64,000 nucleotides of DNA. It comes from Adenanthera pavonina. Its lineage: Eukaryota; Streptophyta; Magnoliopsida; Fabales; Fabaceae. The notes beneath the pieces were generated by a model. The model searched no databases and was not told where the DNA came from. It saw only the letters and a list, made by a program, of their open reading frames with translations. Positions 12,360 through 25,456 of this stretch are shown here, piece after piece. The stretch spans positions 11,996,501 to 12,060,500 of the forward strand of contig JAIVEN010000008.1 of the NCBI GenBank assembly GCA_026686845.1, written 5' to 3'. The first letter of the stretch is position 1; every line of letters starts with the position of its first letter. Both the position numbers and the translations under genes were made by a program.

Positions 12360-14847
12360 AAAAATAGAGCGGATCATATCTCCTCTGTCTCCTCTCTTGA
12401 CTGACCTTGGCATGCTTATGAGAGGGAAGAGAAGTCTGGAAACAGAAAGAAAGAGGAGGGAGACGTGAGAAAAGAGGAAGAGAAAGAAGGAAAGAAGAAA
12501 GAAAGCTAAGAAAGGTAAGTTACTTCTTTTGAATTCTTAAAGCCTTTTAGTTTAAGTTATGGTAGTTTGAAGTAATTCAACAAAGTCTTCTTCCTCTCCT
12601 TTCTAAATGAAAATTTCGACCATGCCATGGGTTTGGGAAGGAAAGTATTTTCATGCCATAAATTTAAGAGAAACCATAAGATAATGTAAAAGAAACAAGA
12701 TTTAGTATGTTTGGAAGCAAGAAAAAGGAAAAATCATTCTTTCCCTTCTAAACCCAAATTTTGGCCAATGTCTAAGAGTGAGTAGGAGTTGGAATTTCAT
12801 GATGTTGATGTCAAAAATGGAATCCTTGAGTCCAAATTAATAAAGAAAAAGTGTTAGATTTAAGGACAGTTCAAAGGATAATTATATAGGATTTTAGGTT
12901 TTTATGGATACTTAATGAAGTATCACCATGAATCAGTGGCTTGAATGGCTATTTAATGTGGTATTTAGGTTTGATGAAGCCTAAGCAAGTTCTTAAAAGA
13001 GTTGGAATCAAGTGGTGAAGCAAGGAATCACCATGAAAGTATTTTCATGCCATAAATTTAAAAGAAACCATAAGATAATGTAAAAGAAACAAGATTTAGT
13101 TTGTTTGGAAGCAAGAAATTGGAAAAATCATCCTTTCCCTTCTAAACCCAGATTTTGGCCAATGCCTAAGAGTTAAGAGTGAGTAGGAGTTGGAATTTCA
13201 TGATGTTGATACCAAAAATGGAATCCTTGAGTTCAAATTAGTAAAGAACAAGTGTTGGATTCAAGAAAAGTTCAAAGGATAATTATATAGGATTTTAGGT
13301 ATTTATGGACACTTGATGAAGCATCACCATGAATCAGTGGCTTAAATGGCTATTTAATGTGGTATTTAGGTTTGAGGAAGCCTAAGCAAGTTCTTGAAAG
13401 GGGTAGAATCAAGTAGCGAAGCAAAGGAATCACCAAGGTAGTATTTTACCATTTTTGCCTTATATTATCCTATGTTATTTTGATGAACTTGATGATTTGC
13501 CATATTGATTTGTTGATGTTTTGTAATTGTTTTGCTGAGTTAAATGAAGGGGTTTTGACCCCGAGATATCCATTTTAGAAGGGGATATTCTACCAAATTT
13601 TTTGTGAAATGTTATAGTATAATATGATTTAATATGATTATTTGATGTTTTCATGAATAATGTGATGATATATGAGCATAATTGGTAATACTACTGTGAT
13701 TCTTTAAATCTTATCCTCCCTGAATGACTAACCATGCTAGGCAAGGTCATGGAAGAACCAATGAAAGAGCAAGAGGAATGAAGAAAATAGAAATGAATAA
13801 CCTGATTTTACAGGTTATAATGCTATGCTATGAAATTATGTATCAAGTTATATATGAGATGTAAATTATGTAATCATACATGCTCATGTTCTTTCAAGTC
13901 CTCTTATGATGTTATGTATGAAATTGGAATAATGAATAATGATGTATCATGTTTATAAAGCTTATTATGTGAGTTATGGTAAGACGACCAGTAGTCGCTA
14001 GAATAGAGACACTCTATTTAAAATAGAGTATTTAGTATGAGTGTTATATATGCTCTAAAAGTAGACAGAACAAACTTTAAAAAAAGCATAAGAACACTTA
14101 AATTGGATAAGTGTAAGATTTATACTGAATTTTTAAATTTAAGGATCAAAACTGGATAGTATTGGAAAAACTGGAATTTTCACTATAAATACTAGATTTT
14201 TTAAAAGGAAGAACACAATCGTATAGAGTTCTAAAAATTTAGTAGTTTATATGCACAGAAAGATATGTGTCTTAGGCTTAATATGCCTTTAATTTGGAAG
14301 TAATTGAAGTTATATAATGAGAGTTATGCAAGTTTATCCAAAACTACTCCAATAAAAGTAAAGTTTTGACCCTTAATAATTCAAGATAATCCTATACCCT
14401 ACTCAAATAGAATAAATATACAAGATAAATATGTTTGAAAATTAGACATGTAGCGCTTTCAAATCATGTAAAGAATGTACAAATTGGTTCAGGATAGAAT
14501 GAGATATAAATTTTCAAAATTAAGGCTAAAATCCCAGAAAAGTAAAAAATGATTAAATGAACAGTGACTTTTGTGCTAAATAATGTATCACTTGGCATAA
14601 TTTTTTCCATGTAGAGAAAGTTTTGGGCTATTTTTGTAGACATTGATAACTTCTATATAATTTTTCTAGATTTAATTATGAATGTTCAAATTTCAATCTA
14701 GAAAATAAGGATACCAAAAGAATAATAATTTAAAGTTTTTTTTTATAAGTTTTAGTTTCTCATATAATTCAAGTTTCTAACTATGGTTGAATGAACTTAA
14801 ATGAAGCCTAAGATATAGGAAATAGGGTCGTAGGTTAAGGTATTACA
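12360..14847 (-). mobile_element. Probable old LTR remnant, reverse orientation
   Basis: The block ends in AAGGTATTACA at 14847, resembling the GGTGTTACA terminus of the long LTR family elsewhere in the window when read in reverse. It has no coding potential and contains a tandem duplication (12644-13439). I could not find the opposite terminus or a target duplication, so family and left boundary are uncertain. It could equally be ordinary intergenic DNA. Confidence 0.35.
12644..13439. repeat. Two-copy tandem repeat, 394-bp period
   Basis: Copy 1 begins AGTATTTTCATGCCATAA at 12644 and copy 2 begins identically at 13038, giving a 394-bp offset. Both contain the landmarks GGCCAATG, TAGGAGTTGGAATTTCATG, GAATCAGTGGCTT and GCCTAAGCAAGTTCTT. 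A few substitutions and a small insertion (AGAGTTA near 13170) separate them. The next copy would start AGTATTTTACC at 13439 but diverges at once. No gene is apparent. Confidence 0.9.
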
Positions 14848-17800
14848 CTTCCAAAAACAATGGAAATCACATATCAAGTTTCCCAATGATGAGTTAATTT
14901 CTTCCTCTTTCAATCGTCAAGAAATTGTCCGCTTGCTCTACCATGCCTTATGTTGTTTGATGAATTGATCCATAGAGTTCTCGAAAAGCCCCTTTTCCGC
15001 ATGAAGCAGTAGCCACGAAGCAGTACTAGTAGACATTATCATCAGTCTTGATCTAGGTTGTTCCTTTTTCAAAGGACATTATGGGTCTAATTATTTTTCT
15101 TTGGTCCTTGTAAATAATTATAATTTTTATGGGAATTAAAAAAATAAATATTGATATGTTTTTGTGTCATTATTCCTGGGTTCATTTTGCATGAATAAAT
15201 TAATGCCTAATTATATAGCAAATATACATAATGAAGTTGATATTGCATTTGTCATTGTTTTATGTTAAGAATGAAACGTTTTGCCTTCATAATATATATA
15301 TATATATATATATAAACGTCACATGCCAGAAAGGTATTATATGAAATTAACCTATGGCACATATGGTTATTAGAAAACCTTAATAAGGCCAATTGAGTTG
15401 GTATGAGTATAAGGAGATTTCATGTTTTAAGCATGTGGTCAAAAGTTTGATTTCTAATAATTGTATATAGAACAAACATATAAAAAAATGGGGGAATGAC
15501 GGTTAGAAATCAAAACAATAATTTAACTACAATTTCAAACCAAAACATTTTAAAATTTAAAACAAAAATAGATCTAAGTTCCTTAAGTGATCAACATTAA
15601 AATTGAAGTTACTAATTCTAAAAGAACATTGTAAAAATTTTCACGAGTCAATATCAAATTTGGAAGTATCAGTGTAAAATCTCTTTGATGTTCATTTTCG
15701 TTGTTCTATGTGAAATGTTGGAAAACCAATGAGAGAATTCTAACAAGTCAATGTCAAATTCAAGAATATCAATATAAAATCTACGAAAGTGAAATTTTTT
15801 TAGTTTATTTTCTTTGTTCGTTTGAAATATTGAAATATCAATTAAAATTTTCACATTGATCTTTTAGGATTTTATATGAAATAACAAAAATAAACTAAAA
15901 AATATCACTTCTCACTTCCCAAGATTTTTCACTAAATTTCTCAAATTTAACACTAACTTGTTAAAATTTTCACACTAATCTTTGAAAATTTTATACAAAA
16001 TAACAAAAATAAACTTTAAAGATTTTACATTGATCTTCTCAAATTTAATTGTGACTTATGAAAATTTTGGCATTACTCTTTCAAGATTTTAATAATTTCA
16101 ATTTTACTTTTTATCATTTAAAGATCTTAGGTCTATTATTAAAATTTTAAAATGTTTTAGTCAGAAATTATAATTAAATTATAATTTTGGTCTCTAACCA
16201 TCATTATCCCTAGAAAAAACAATTTTGAGAAAAAGATGTGGGCCTAAATTTGGACTTTTTGTTTCCTGAAGTCGAATGATTATAGGCCGTTTAGAAATTT
16301 TGGACTGTTCTACTTTTGCGTGGATTTGGACCGAATTCAATTTTGGACATTTACTTAAACCAAATGGAATATGGGATGCTTTTGAAACTACTGATAATTT
16401 GCTTTTTTGCGGCTTTGGACAGAATTCAATTTTGGACCTTCGGCTTCAGTTTGGGGTCTTTTGTGTAAACTTCAAATGCATATATCTAGTTTTTGTCCCA
16501 TTATTTTTCTTTGGTCCTTGTAAAATATTAAAAGTTTTATGGGACATTATAATAAATATTGATATTATATATAAAAAAAAAACAAATAAATATTGATATG
16601 TTTTGGCTTCATTATTGAGAGCTTCTGTTTTTTTTTTCCCTTTTTACATGAATAAATGTGCATATCAAGATATTATTGCTACCGTGGCACATATCAAGAT
16701 TTAGGTACAAAATTTTGCGAAAATTTATTCAAGTGCGATCAGAATTATGCCCTACCTTTTAAAACTGTTTTGAGCAATTTGACATATTTGGGAGAGAAAA
16801 TTAATTAAAGTGCTATTTAAATTTTGTCCTAATCATTTTTTTTGCTCATAATCTATGTGCAATTTTTGTACAATTTACGTTGTGAATTCTCAAAGTGATA
16901 CATTTTGATATATCAAATAATATTTTGGATCATTCATGCATCCATTAATTATATGTTATGCTAAAACTGAATTTAGAAATTATGTTTATTTATATTGACA
17001 CTTGCCTACAATTTTCTCTCCAGTCAAATCTCAACTCCTTGTTTCATAATGCATCTAAGGAATAGATCCACTTCTAGATTTGACTGACTAACAATATGAA
17101 TGGTTTTGATCTGGCTAGAGAGAAAATCTAACAGTTTTCTCTTCAACTAAATCTTAACGGTTCGTATTATTTAATAATGCATGCAAGCTGTAATATATCC
17201 ATTACAAGCCTTTGTTAATTAACAATACAAATGGTTCAGATTTTTTATTGTATAAAAAACTACAAGAAGTAGGCTGTACAAGATTCATTTCCCTTCCGTT
17301 GCGTACTACTCAATACTCATGGTTTGTCCATTGAGTCCATGTAAAGCACATGGTCGTGTTGGTTGGGCCATTAGGCGCCATGCACAATTGGCTTGATCAT
17401 CCAACTCAAGAGCTCCACCATAATGACCCAAGCCCAAAATAACTCATTGACCAAGTCATGTTATTCAATTTAGCTTAATTCAGTCCTATTAGTTTCTTTC
17501 AAAATTTATTTCATAAAAATTTATGTGAAAAAAATTGGAAGAAAAATATAATTTTACAAATTACACTCGGGTACAAAAATAATTTTAGTTGTCATTTTAT
17601 GAATTTTTTTCATTAAAAAAATAGTTGACTAGGTCAACGTGAACATCAATTTTAAAAAGTATATAATGGGTCTTCCACATTGCGTAAAATTTATACTATT
17701 TATTACTTGTAAATAATGTAACTTGATATAGATTTTATATTTTTCTAATAAATGATTTTATGTTTTTTCTATATCATCTCCAATTAGATTGATCCTCCTC

Positions 17801-18259
17801 ATTTCGTTTCTCTCTATTATGTTGTATGTGAAATGGCTAAGATTGTGTAATTTAATCTTCTGAGATATTTCATCTCTCTAACAAAGATAAAAAATAAAGA
17901 AAAAAGAAAAAATGTGTTTCTTCTTTGTATCTGTAGACTATATGTTGGTTTCACATTTTATGTTTCTTTTTTTTTTTTGGATAAACTTCTACTTCATTAT
18001 TTGAACTACTTAAAAAAATACTAATTTCAAATTGTGTGCCTTTTTCTTGGTAATAAATTGTGTGTTGCTTAAGAGAGACGAAAACGGAAGCTTCTCATAC
18101 CACGACCAAGAAGTAGGAGATTCTCACCAATGGGATTAACTTACCTTGGATTTTGAAATGACACAATAATTTAAAAATTTAATAACAACCACCCACAAAA
18201 TTAACATAAATTTAAGTTTATTTCTATTTAACTATAATTTTTTACAACTATCAAGTATC
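14848..18259. other. Intergenic DNA with degenerate and duplicated repeats
   Basis: No gene is recognised. A direct duplication of roughly 120-160 bp occurs at about 15085-15200 and 16495-16660 (shared ATTTTTCTTTGGTCCTTGTA, then AAATATTGATATGTTTT). Between them, imperfect repeats of about 100 bp (GAGTCAATATCAAATT at 15645, AAGTCAATGTCAAATT at 15745) and TTTTCACATTGATC-like units recur. Another pair with an offset near 123 bp lies at 17011 and 17135 (TTTTCTCTCCAGTCAAATC and TTTTCTCTTCAACTAAATC). A TA microsatellite is at about 15291-15314. I cannot assign these to a transposon family. Confidence 0.6.
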
Positions 18260-20580
18260 TATTTAAATTAGAACGATTTTAGTCGGACGAAACAAAAGAA
18301 TATAAGGGGAAGAAGAGAGGCTTTGCTAGGGTATTGGATTTTCGGCCTTGGGGATTATTTCTGGATTCAAAAAAGCTTCAATCTTTGTTGGTAAATGGAT
18401 CTTGCTTCATCTCCTCTCTTTTCTACTCATTTTTGGTGTGAAATCCATGGGACTAAGCTAGGTTTCAAATTTATGGATGATTCTATCAATTAAAATGGTT
18501 GTGAATGAATTATTGAAGTGTTGTTTAGTACCCTTAAGGCTTGGGTATGAGTTTAGGAGGGATTGTGTATGTTTTAGCATAAACCCTAGCTTGGAAATGA
18601 ATGAGGGAACTTGGAATATGAGGTTAAACTGTTGGTTCATGGTTGGCATATATGTTTGGGGCTCATTAATGTGTAGTTATATGCTATTGGAACAATGGGA
18701 TAAGCTTGAATAGTTGAATTGCAGATTTTGGTTTATATATGTATTATGTTAATTGAGGATATTATGGCAATACAGTGTGTAATTGGTTGATTGAAGGAAT
18801 TCAATATATTGCTGGTGCTTGAAAGGCTCACCAGATTCTCCTGTTTGCGTTGTATCAGTAATTCAAGGTAACCGGGTGTATATTGTATATGTGTTATTTA
18901 TTGTTATATATTTATGTTCCTTTCATACTATGGTATTACTTGTATATGTTTGTTCTTTTCATATCACGGTGTGTGCATGGCTAGCGAAAGTATGGTAAGA
19001 CTGGTAAGACCTACTCTTATTCCTCGTTTTTAGTGCATGAATAGTTAATGCTATTTATGTATATGATTAGTAAGCATCTCCACATGATAGTATGCTAACA
19101 TGATGACGATGATGATTATGAGTATGATGATGATTGTGTATGGCATAGACATGTTAGCATAGCATTGAGCATCATCACCATATTGTGCGTAGAGGAAATG
19201 ATTGATTAGGTGATAATGATATGATATATAATAATACCACGTGGTATACTGAACCATTAGTGGCGAAGTGGTGAAGTTGATTATTGTATATCCTTGCCAA
19301 TAAAACCTCTCCAATGGCCAGGAGAGCTAGGTGGTATTAGATTTGGAGATGTATCTTCCCTAAATCACCAGCATTTCGGATGGTCCAAGGGAAGGAGAAC
19401 CACGATCCGAACACTAGAATGGCCTTTGGCCAGGTCATACTAGTGGGAGGTGAGTTTAGTGATATCCCGAAAATAGTTTTTATTGATTGTTAGAAGGGAA
19501 TCACTTATCGAGTATACCTTATGGGTGTAACTAGCCTTTGGTTCTCGCCGTGTACGATATGGAACATTCGTTTCATGACATGACATGACATTGCATTGCA
19601 TCTCATGTGTATACTTTTTTACATTGACTTTATATGTTGTTTGTTGTGTGTTTTTCCCAGTTACTGAGACTATATCTTACACCCCTTTGTGGTTAACATT
19701 CAGGAAAAAACTCTAGCACTAGTCTGGAAAAGACTAACGAATCCTAGTTCTCTCCATCACAGGAATATTCAAGAAGCTGGTAGCTTTATGTTAATGTTTA
19801 TGTTTAATGAATTGTGTCAAGTAGTGAAATGTCGTACACCTTGCTTGTAAATTTGAAATCCTAGGAGCATTATACTGTATGTGGCATTGTATAATTATTG
19901 AATGGTGATGAATGTGGAGTTTATGTGATATGATATGATTCTAGACCTCAGTATGGGTTAATATGTGCTTGTGCATGTATGAGTGTGTATGTTAGGCTTG
20001 GCAGGCCTAATTATGAGCCCTGTATGGTTTGTGACCTTATGTGTGTGTTTTTTGACATATAGTCCATTGTGTTGTTCTGAGGGTTCAATGGGTTTGAAAC
20101 TTGGAGGAATGGTTTCTCTGGGGTGAAACCTTCGTGGACAAGTTGGTTGTATCTTTTGTGACCTGTGGAAATGGTTATTAGTGGCAATTGGAAGTGTTAA
20201 GTTCTTGGTTTTGGTCAAAAAGTGATCAAAATGGTTTCAGTCATTCAAATTCTCCATACGGAAGTGTTTTATAGTGTGGTTGGTGTCTATAGTTAGATTG
20301 GATGTAGAGTGATCTCTAAGAGTTGGAATTAGATCAATCGAAGGTCGAAGCATGAAATTGTGTGTGTCGGAAATTTAGCCCAAAAATCAGCAAATTTTTG
20401 ATAAGGTTACTGTCATGGGCGTCGTAACGCTAGGTGTATGGTTGTGGTGCTAACCCATTCTGTCTCTCTAAGGTTGCGGTGGCACTATGTCAGGCCACGT
20501 CTCTAGCCCTGTTTTGTCCCATTTGAGTTGTTTTGAGAGTAATTATGGTTGGTTTTAGGTTTTTAGGTGTAGGTGTTACA
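18260..20580 (-). mobile_element. Truncated long LTR (TGTAACACC family), reverse orientation
   Basis: This block is diverged and reverse-complementary to the LTRs at 20742-23927 and 46115-48551. Matches include ATTAAAATGGTTGTG with GGCTTGGGTATGAG (18486-18555) against the complement of about 47950-48030, and TCGGACGAAACAAAAG near 18280 against the complement of about 48240-48260. It ends GTAGGTGTTACA at 20580, the mirrored 5' terminus. The part corresponding to the last ~340 bp of the family LTR is absent on its left side, so it is truncated and no target duplication can be read. Open frames within it (for example 18477-18713 and 19958-20218) are not supported as genes. Confidence 0.72.
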
Positions 20581-20741
20581 AAAGTTGTAGGACACATTGC
20601 TCTTGGTCCAACCAAGGTATTAAAAATTAGACCAACCATTGAACCCATAGAGACACCAATTCACGATTCATTGGTCAAACTATGGTCGAACCATGGTTGA
20701 ACTATTTTAAACTAACTCATGTTGATATGAATGGCAGAGAC

Positions 20742-23700
20742 TTTAACACCCTACTTCCAATCACCTTCAGAGTCTACCAAACCATCAACTGTGTAACCAA
20801 ACAAATAAACCTAACCTTCAGAACAACGGAAACGAATCAAACAATACCAAAAACTAGGTTGGGGTTACGGCCGCTACAGTATCGCTGTGGCTCCAGCCCC
20901 TCTTGTTTATCACTCGCTACTGGCCACTCTGGCACCGCGGCCTACTTCCTTGTGTTGCGGTGCCCCCTGCTGATTTTCTATATCAGCAAAATCTCAACAC
21001 TGGGGTGAACTTCCGACACGCATAAGTTTATGCTCTGACCTTCGATTGACTTGATTCTAACTCCTACAAGTCAATCTAGTCCTAATCTATCCATAGACAC
21101 CACTTTCAACTCAAACCAACTCCGTCTGGAGATTCTGGACTGTTGACACTGTTTTGGCTACTTATTGACCAAAACATACCACTAACCACCTCCAAGTGCC
21201 ACCAAAGGCAATTGGTCACTCAAAGACCATTCATACAGGTCCAAAACCCCTAAACCAATTGTCCAAAGTGGTTTCACCTCAATGGAACTACTTCTCTGAG
21301 ATTTGACCCCTTGAACCTCAATTTGACAAGACGGGCTACAAGCCCTAAAACACACCAATCAGGCCCAAAAACATATTTCATCATATATAACACATCTAAC
21401 ACATTTCCACATACATAACCATACATACATTCATCCACAACAATCCTTACAATATCTTATATTCATTACAAAATCTTCTATCCTACTTGGCACAAAATAC
21501 ATATCCAAATTATACACAAACTATATAGACCTAATATTCCCACGTCCACTACTACTCCCTCAACTTCTTAGGACTAGTGCCAGAATCGTCACCTGAAAGG
21601 TTAGTTCATGGGAGAGGGGTGTGAGACAATGTCTTAGTAACAGGGAACAACCACACACATATATATATACATATATCTCACACAATTCATGAATGCACTA
21701 TGAAATGAATGGAATGTATGTCACCCTCGCAGGGGTCCCATCCTTATCCTCCCTAACATATATAATCCATACTTATTCTTCTTAACATATATGATCCATT
21801 CTTATCCTCCCTAACATATATATATATAATCTATCCTTATCCTCCCTAACATATACATATATATCAACACCAAACAATCCTATACACTTTAGATTCCCAA
21901 GAGCCCTAACCGAAAATAATCTAGGGTTAAGCTCAAATCATGCATACACCCTTTAAAACTCACATCTAAGCAACAAGAACACTAGAACACACTTCCTTAT
22001 CCTACACCAAAAATGGGATTTTTTTACGGTTATTTTGGTCTTTATTGGCGTTTTAAAACCGTTAACTATTTGAGTGTCGATATGAGGGGTAACTTTTGTT
22101 GGCAGTAATTAACCGCCAACAAAAATAGACTTTTGTTGGCGGTTATTGAAATAACCGCCAATAAAGGGTGTATTTTTTAATAAAGTATTTACCTTTTGTT
22201 GGCGGTTGTTTCAAATAACCGCCAACAACGTGTAAATTTTTTATTAAAAAATAACTTTTTTGGCGATTATTTCAAATAACCACCAATAAAGAGTAATTTA
22301 TTTTTTTAAAAAAAATATAATCATAGAATAATCATCTTTAATAAGTAATCCAGAATCATCCAAAAGTAAAAAAATATATACAACATAAATTATAGATAGA
22401 TCTAATTAAAATTTTACATAACCACACCGTAACAAAAAAATCAAAATAAAAAAGAAGAAGAAAAAATTTTGCCACAGAATCAATATTTATACCTTAAGTC
22501 ATAAAAAATTACAAGCTTTAAAAATTTCTTCCATCTTCAAGATTCATTTTCTTGCTTCAGAGCCAAGATGAGATGAGAGAGAACGAAGCCGTCAGTGAAG
22601 GTAGACACAGACACTATAGTTGGTGATGAAGGCAGTGGACAAAGTCACCGATGAAGAAGAAGCTTGTAATCTATTGGTGCCAATATGAGATGTGGACCAT
22701 GCTTCAAGATTTGTACAAGATCTTGATCAAGCTTTAAAAATCTTGACTGAGGAAGAAGAGAATAGAAGAAAATAGAAAAGAAGAGAATGATAAAATTTGA
22801 TTGAAAGAGTAAGAATGACGATCTAAATCTGATGAAAGAGGAAGAAGACATGTAAGGGAGAGAGAGTTTGCAGATCAAAGAAGAAAGAGATTGGGTGTGG
22901 AGAGAGAAAGAGAGGGAAGGAAAGTGATTAGGTGTGAAGAGAGAAAAAATTCAAATATATGAAAGTGATGGAGTTTGATGCGTGACATGAAAATGTATGA
23001 ATGGGTGTAGATAGAGATGTGTTAAGGAAAGAGATGGAAAGAAAGGAAGGCCGTTAGATATTTTTTTTATTAATGGTTATAAATATTGATCTGTGACTTG
23101 TTTATTGATCCGTGCCTTGAGTTTTTTTTTTTAAAAAAGTTGTAAAAACTTTTCTTTGTGGTTCTCCAAATAACCGCCAAGAAAAGTCTGACTTTTCTTG
23201 GCGGTTAATTGGAAAACATCAAAGAAAAGCCCCTACGCCATTTTTGTTGGCGATTCTCCAAATAACCGCCAAGAAAAGGTCAGACTTTTATTGGTGGTTA
23301 TCTTTAGAACTGCCAACAAAAATGATGTGAGACTTTTCTTTGTGGTTCACCAAATAACCGCCAAGAAAAGTCTGTCGGTTATTTATAGAACCACCAAGAA
23401 AAGCCTTCGCATCATTTTTATTGGCATTTTTCTCTATAACCGCTAACTATTAAGCACTAAGAAAGGTTATTTTTGGCGTAGTGTTAACCTCATTTCATCC
23501 ATTTCAATTAGTGGATTTCGGTCGAAATCGAAGATCCCAATTTCTAACCGAAAAACCCCAAATTTCAACTGAAGAACATGGAGAAGGAGGAGTAGAAATC
23601 ACTTGCCCACATGAATCCAAGCTCTTGAGGTCCGAAAATCGCTCCCAATGGCTAACTCCAGCAAGCCCTAGCAGCGCTCCCTCAATTCTCCTCCATTTCT

Positions 23701-23927
23701 TTTTTTTTCCATTCATCAGAAATGATCCGGATTTAAACAAAATTCTTGATCCTCACCGTGGCTCCACTAGTTTCAGCTGAAACAATGCCACCAGACATGC
23801 TCTCGCCATGGCCGCCCTGCATCTGCCGCGGCGTGGAGCTTTTTCAGACTCCATGTGAACCTTCCCCTGTCCTGTTTTCCTTCGGTTCTACACACAATTC
23901 CAAAACAAAATCATGAGGGGTGTTACA
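20742..23927 (+). mobile_element. Solo LTR (TGTAACACC family) with nested CACTA
   Basis: The LTR starts TTTAACACCCTAC (terminal TG decayed to TT) and ends GAGGGGTGTTACA. It is flanked by a perfect 5-bp duplication GAGAC (20737-20741 and 23928-23932). It is homologous to the solo LTR at 46115-48551: both share the CACCTGAAAGGTTAGT and GAGACAATGTCTTAGTAAC segments, the CCTTATCCTCCCTAACATAT minisatellite, and the end region with the GCCGCGGC motif. The non-autonomous CACTA at 22000-23483 accounts for its extra length. No internal domain is present. LTR length and termini suggest Ty3/gypsy, but this cannot be proved without an internal region. Confidence 0.88.
22000..23483 (+). mobile_element. 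Non-autonomous CACTA element, copy 1 of the GGCGGTTATTT family
   Basis: The left end TCCTACACCAAAAATGGG (CA of CACTACACC mutated to TC) and right end TTTTTGGCGTAGTG are flanked by a 3-bp TTA duplication (21997-21999 and 23484-23486), as expected for CACTA. Both ends carry arrays of TTGGCGGTTATTT and its complement AAATAACCGCCAA separated by short spacers, forming many hairpins. The 0.8 kb centre has no transposase domain; a 77-codon minus-strand open frame (22645-22878) is not supported. It is a close relative of the copy at 34548-36004. Confidence 0.92.
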
Positions 23928-24738
23928 GAGACTCTCATATGTTAAGTAAATAGTTAGGAGTTCAATTCATAGGAAGGGTATATGGAGTAAATATAGTTGG
24001 GAGGAGTTTACCCTTTACTCTCTATACTTCAAAAAAATTAGTCTCTACTATCAGGGGCATATTCTTAACCTATATAAAAAAATTAATATATTTTTAATTT
24101 TATATATTAACCTTTGTGTGTTAGAGTTATTGTGTAGCAAATGATAGAAGAAAATGTTGTGCTATGAATTTTGCTCTATTGTTTTTAAAAGATTAATAAC
24201 ATGTATAAAATTTAGGAAGGTGGAGAGTTGAAGTCTTAAGGTTATGAATTGGAATCAATAAATTGAATTATTTGTTTTTAACTTGCTAAAATATAAATTA
24301 TTTAACGATGCAAATATTAAATGATATATGGAGCGTGAAATGAATCAATTTTGAAAGTTAAATATCGTAGTTATCGACCCTCAATACGATTTTTCATTGG
24401 TTATATCTTGCTAGAGTTGAAGGATGAAGGTGACGACACTAGGTGGAGAAAGGACAGCCACAATTATTCTTGATGCATGGCTTAAATCCTTCTATCCTAA
24501 TGGGGTTAAAATTTATTTAGTATCTTAGCACATGACTCTGACATGACATTTTCATGAATTGTCTTTTTGCCTTATTTGACAAAAGTTTTCTTGTCTTAAC
24601 TGACAAAAGTTTTCTCATCTTGAAAGCTCATTGAAATCAAGTTATTAAAAATTGGATTAGTTATTGAATTAATAGAGATACCAATTCATGGTTCAATGAT
24701 TAGACTATGGTCGAACCATAGTTAAACTGTTTTGAATT

Positions 24739-25456
24739 TGTTAGGAATAGTATATGAAAACAACGGTGCCTAGAAACGTATGATAACACACTGTCCTTAA
24801 GGTGTTATTCGCCCCTACTAGGTTTGCTGCAGGGATCCGACGAATCACCCCTAGGAGTTATTCTAAGCACCAAAGATATCTGATAGTAACTTCAGATACC
24901 TTGAAACACAGAACGAAACAGAGAGATTGTAAGCAAGAGAAGAGAACGCGAGGTATGCTTTTAGTCTCTAGTCTGATCCTTTAATAATAGTAGAAAACAG
25001 AAAATTGAAACGTTTATGAACCTGTTTGTTTCTGAATATTGTATTTGAAATGTTGTTCCTGTTTGTTTCTGAACATTGTATTTGAAATGTTGTTTACGAA
25101 CCTGTTCATTTCTAAACTTTGTATTTGAAATGTTGTTGTCAAATTGAAACAGAATATCAAATGACATGTTGTTTCAGAATGTACTGTTTCATAACGTTGT
25201 TATTTGAAATTCTATTTCTGAAAAAAAATGACTAATTAAAATATTAATCTGAAATTCATGCAATGATCACGACATGCCACGTGCCAAGTGCTAAGTGCTA
25301 AGTGCTTTAAATATTAAATAAATAATATTTAAATCCACTTAACATTTTTGTTCAGCAATTATTTTAATATGCTTTGTCTTCTCTCTCTTATATACATTTC
25401 ATAAGCCTTACTCCCATCCAATGTGGGACTTTAATTTTTTCAAACTATTTCTAACA
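24739..25456 (-). repeat. 3' LTR of the minus-strand copia element
   Basis: 718 bp, TGTTAGGAATAG to TTTCTAACA. It carries three units of a roughly 45-bp internal minisatellite (about 25007-25140) against four in the other LTR. Compared with the 5' LTR it lacks a short segment near 25258 and has an extra AAGTGCT unit near 25290-25305; these differences account for the shorter length. Confidence 0.93.

Larger units (their letters stand above)
20615..24562 (+). repeat. Tandem duplicated block, unit 1 (split by a solo LTR)
   Basis: About 0.75 kb of unique-looking sequence, read as 20615-20741 plus 23928-24562, is repeated in direct orientation as unit 2 (24643-24738 plus 30782-30825 plus 31260-31880). 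Shared landmarks are TATTAAAAATT, ACTATGGTCGAACCAT, ACTCATG, TTTACTCTCTATAC, ATATCTTGCTAGAGTTGAAG and GGTGGAGAAAGGAC. The units differ by many substitutions, so the duplication is old. I recognise no gene in it; it could be an unannotated transposon or a segmental duplication. Confidence 0.8.

Noticed and set aside
22645..22878. 77-codon minus-strand frame in the non-autonomous CACTA
   Set aside because: Low-complexity Phe/Leu/Ser content from purine-rich DNA; the related copy at 34548 does not support it and no domain is visible.
23481..23780. 99-codon open frame
   Set aside because: It spans the CACTA end and the solo LTR; the LTR at 46115 does not preserve it as an equivalent protein.
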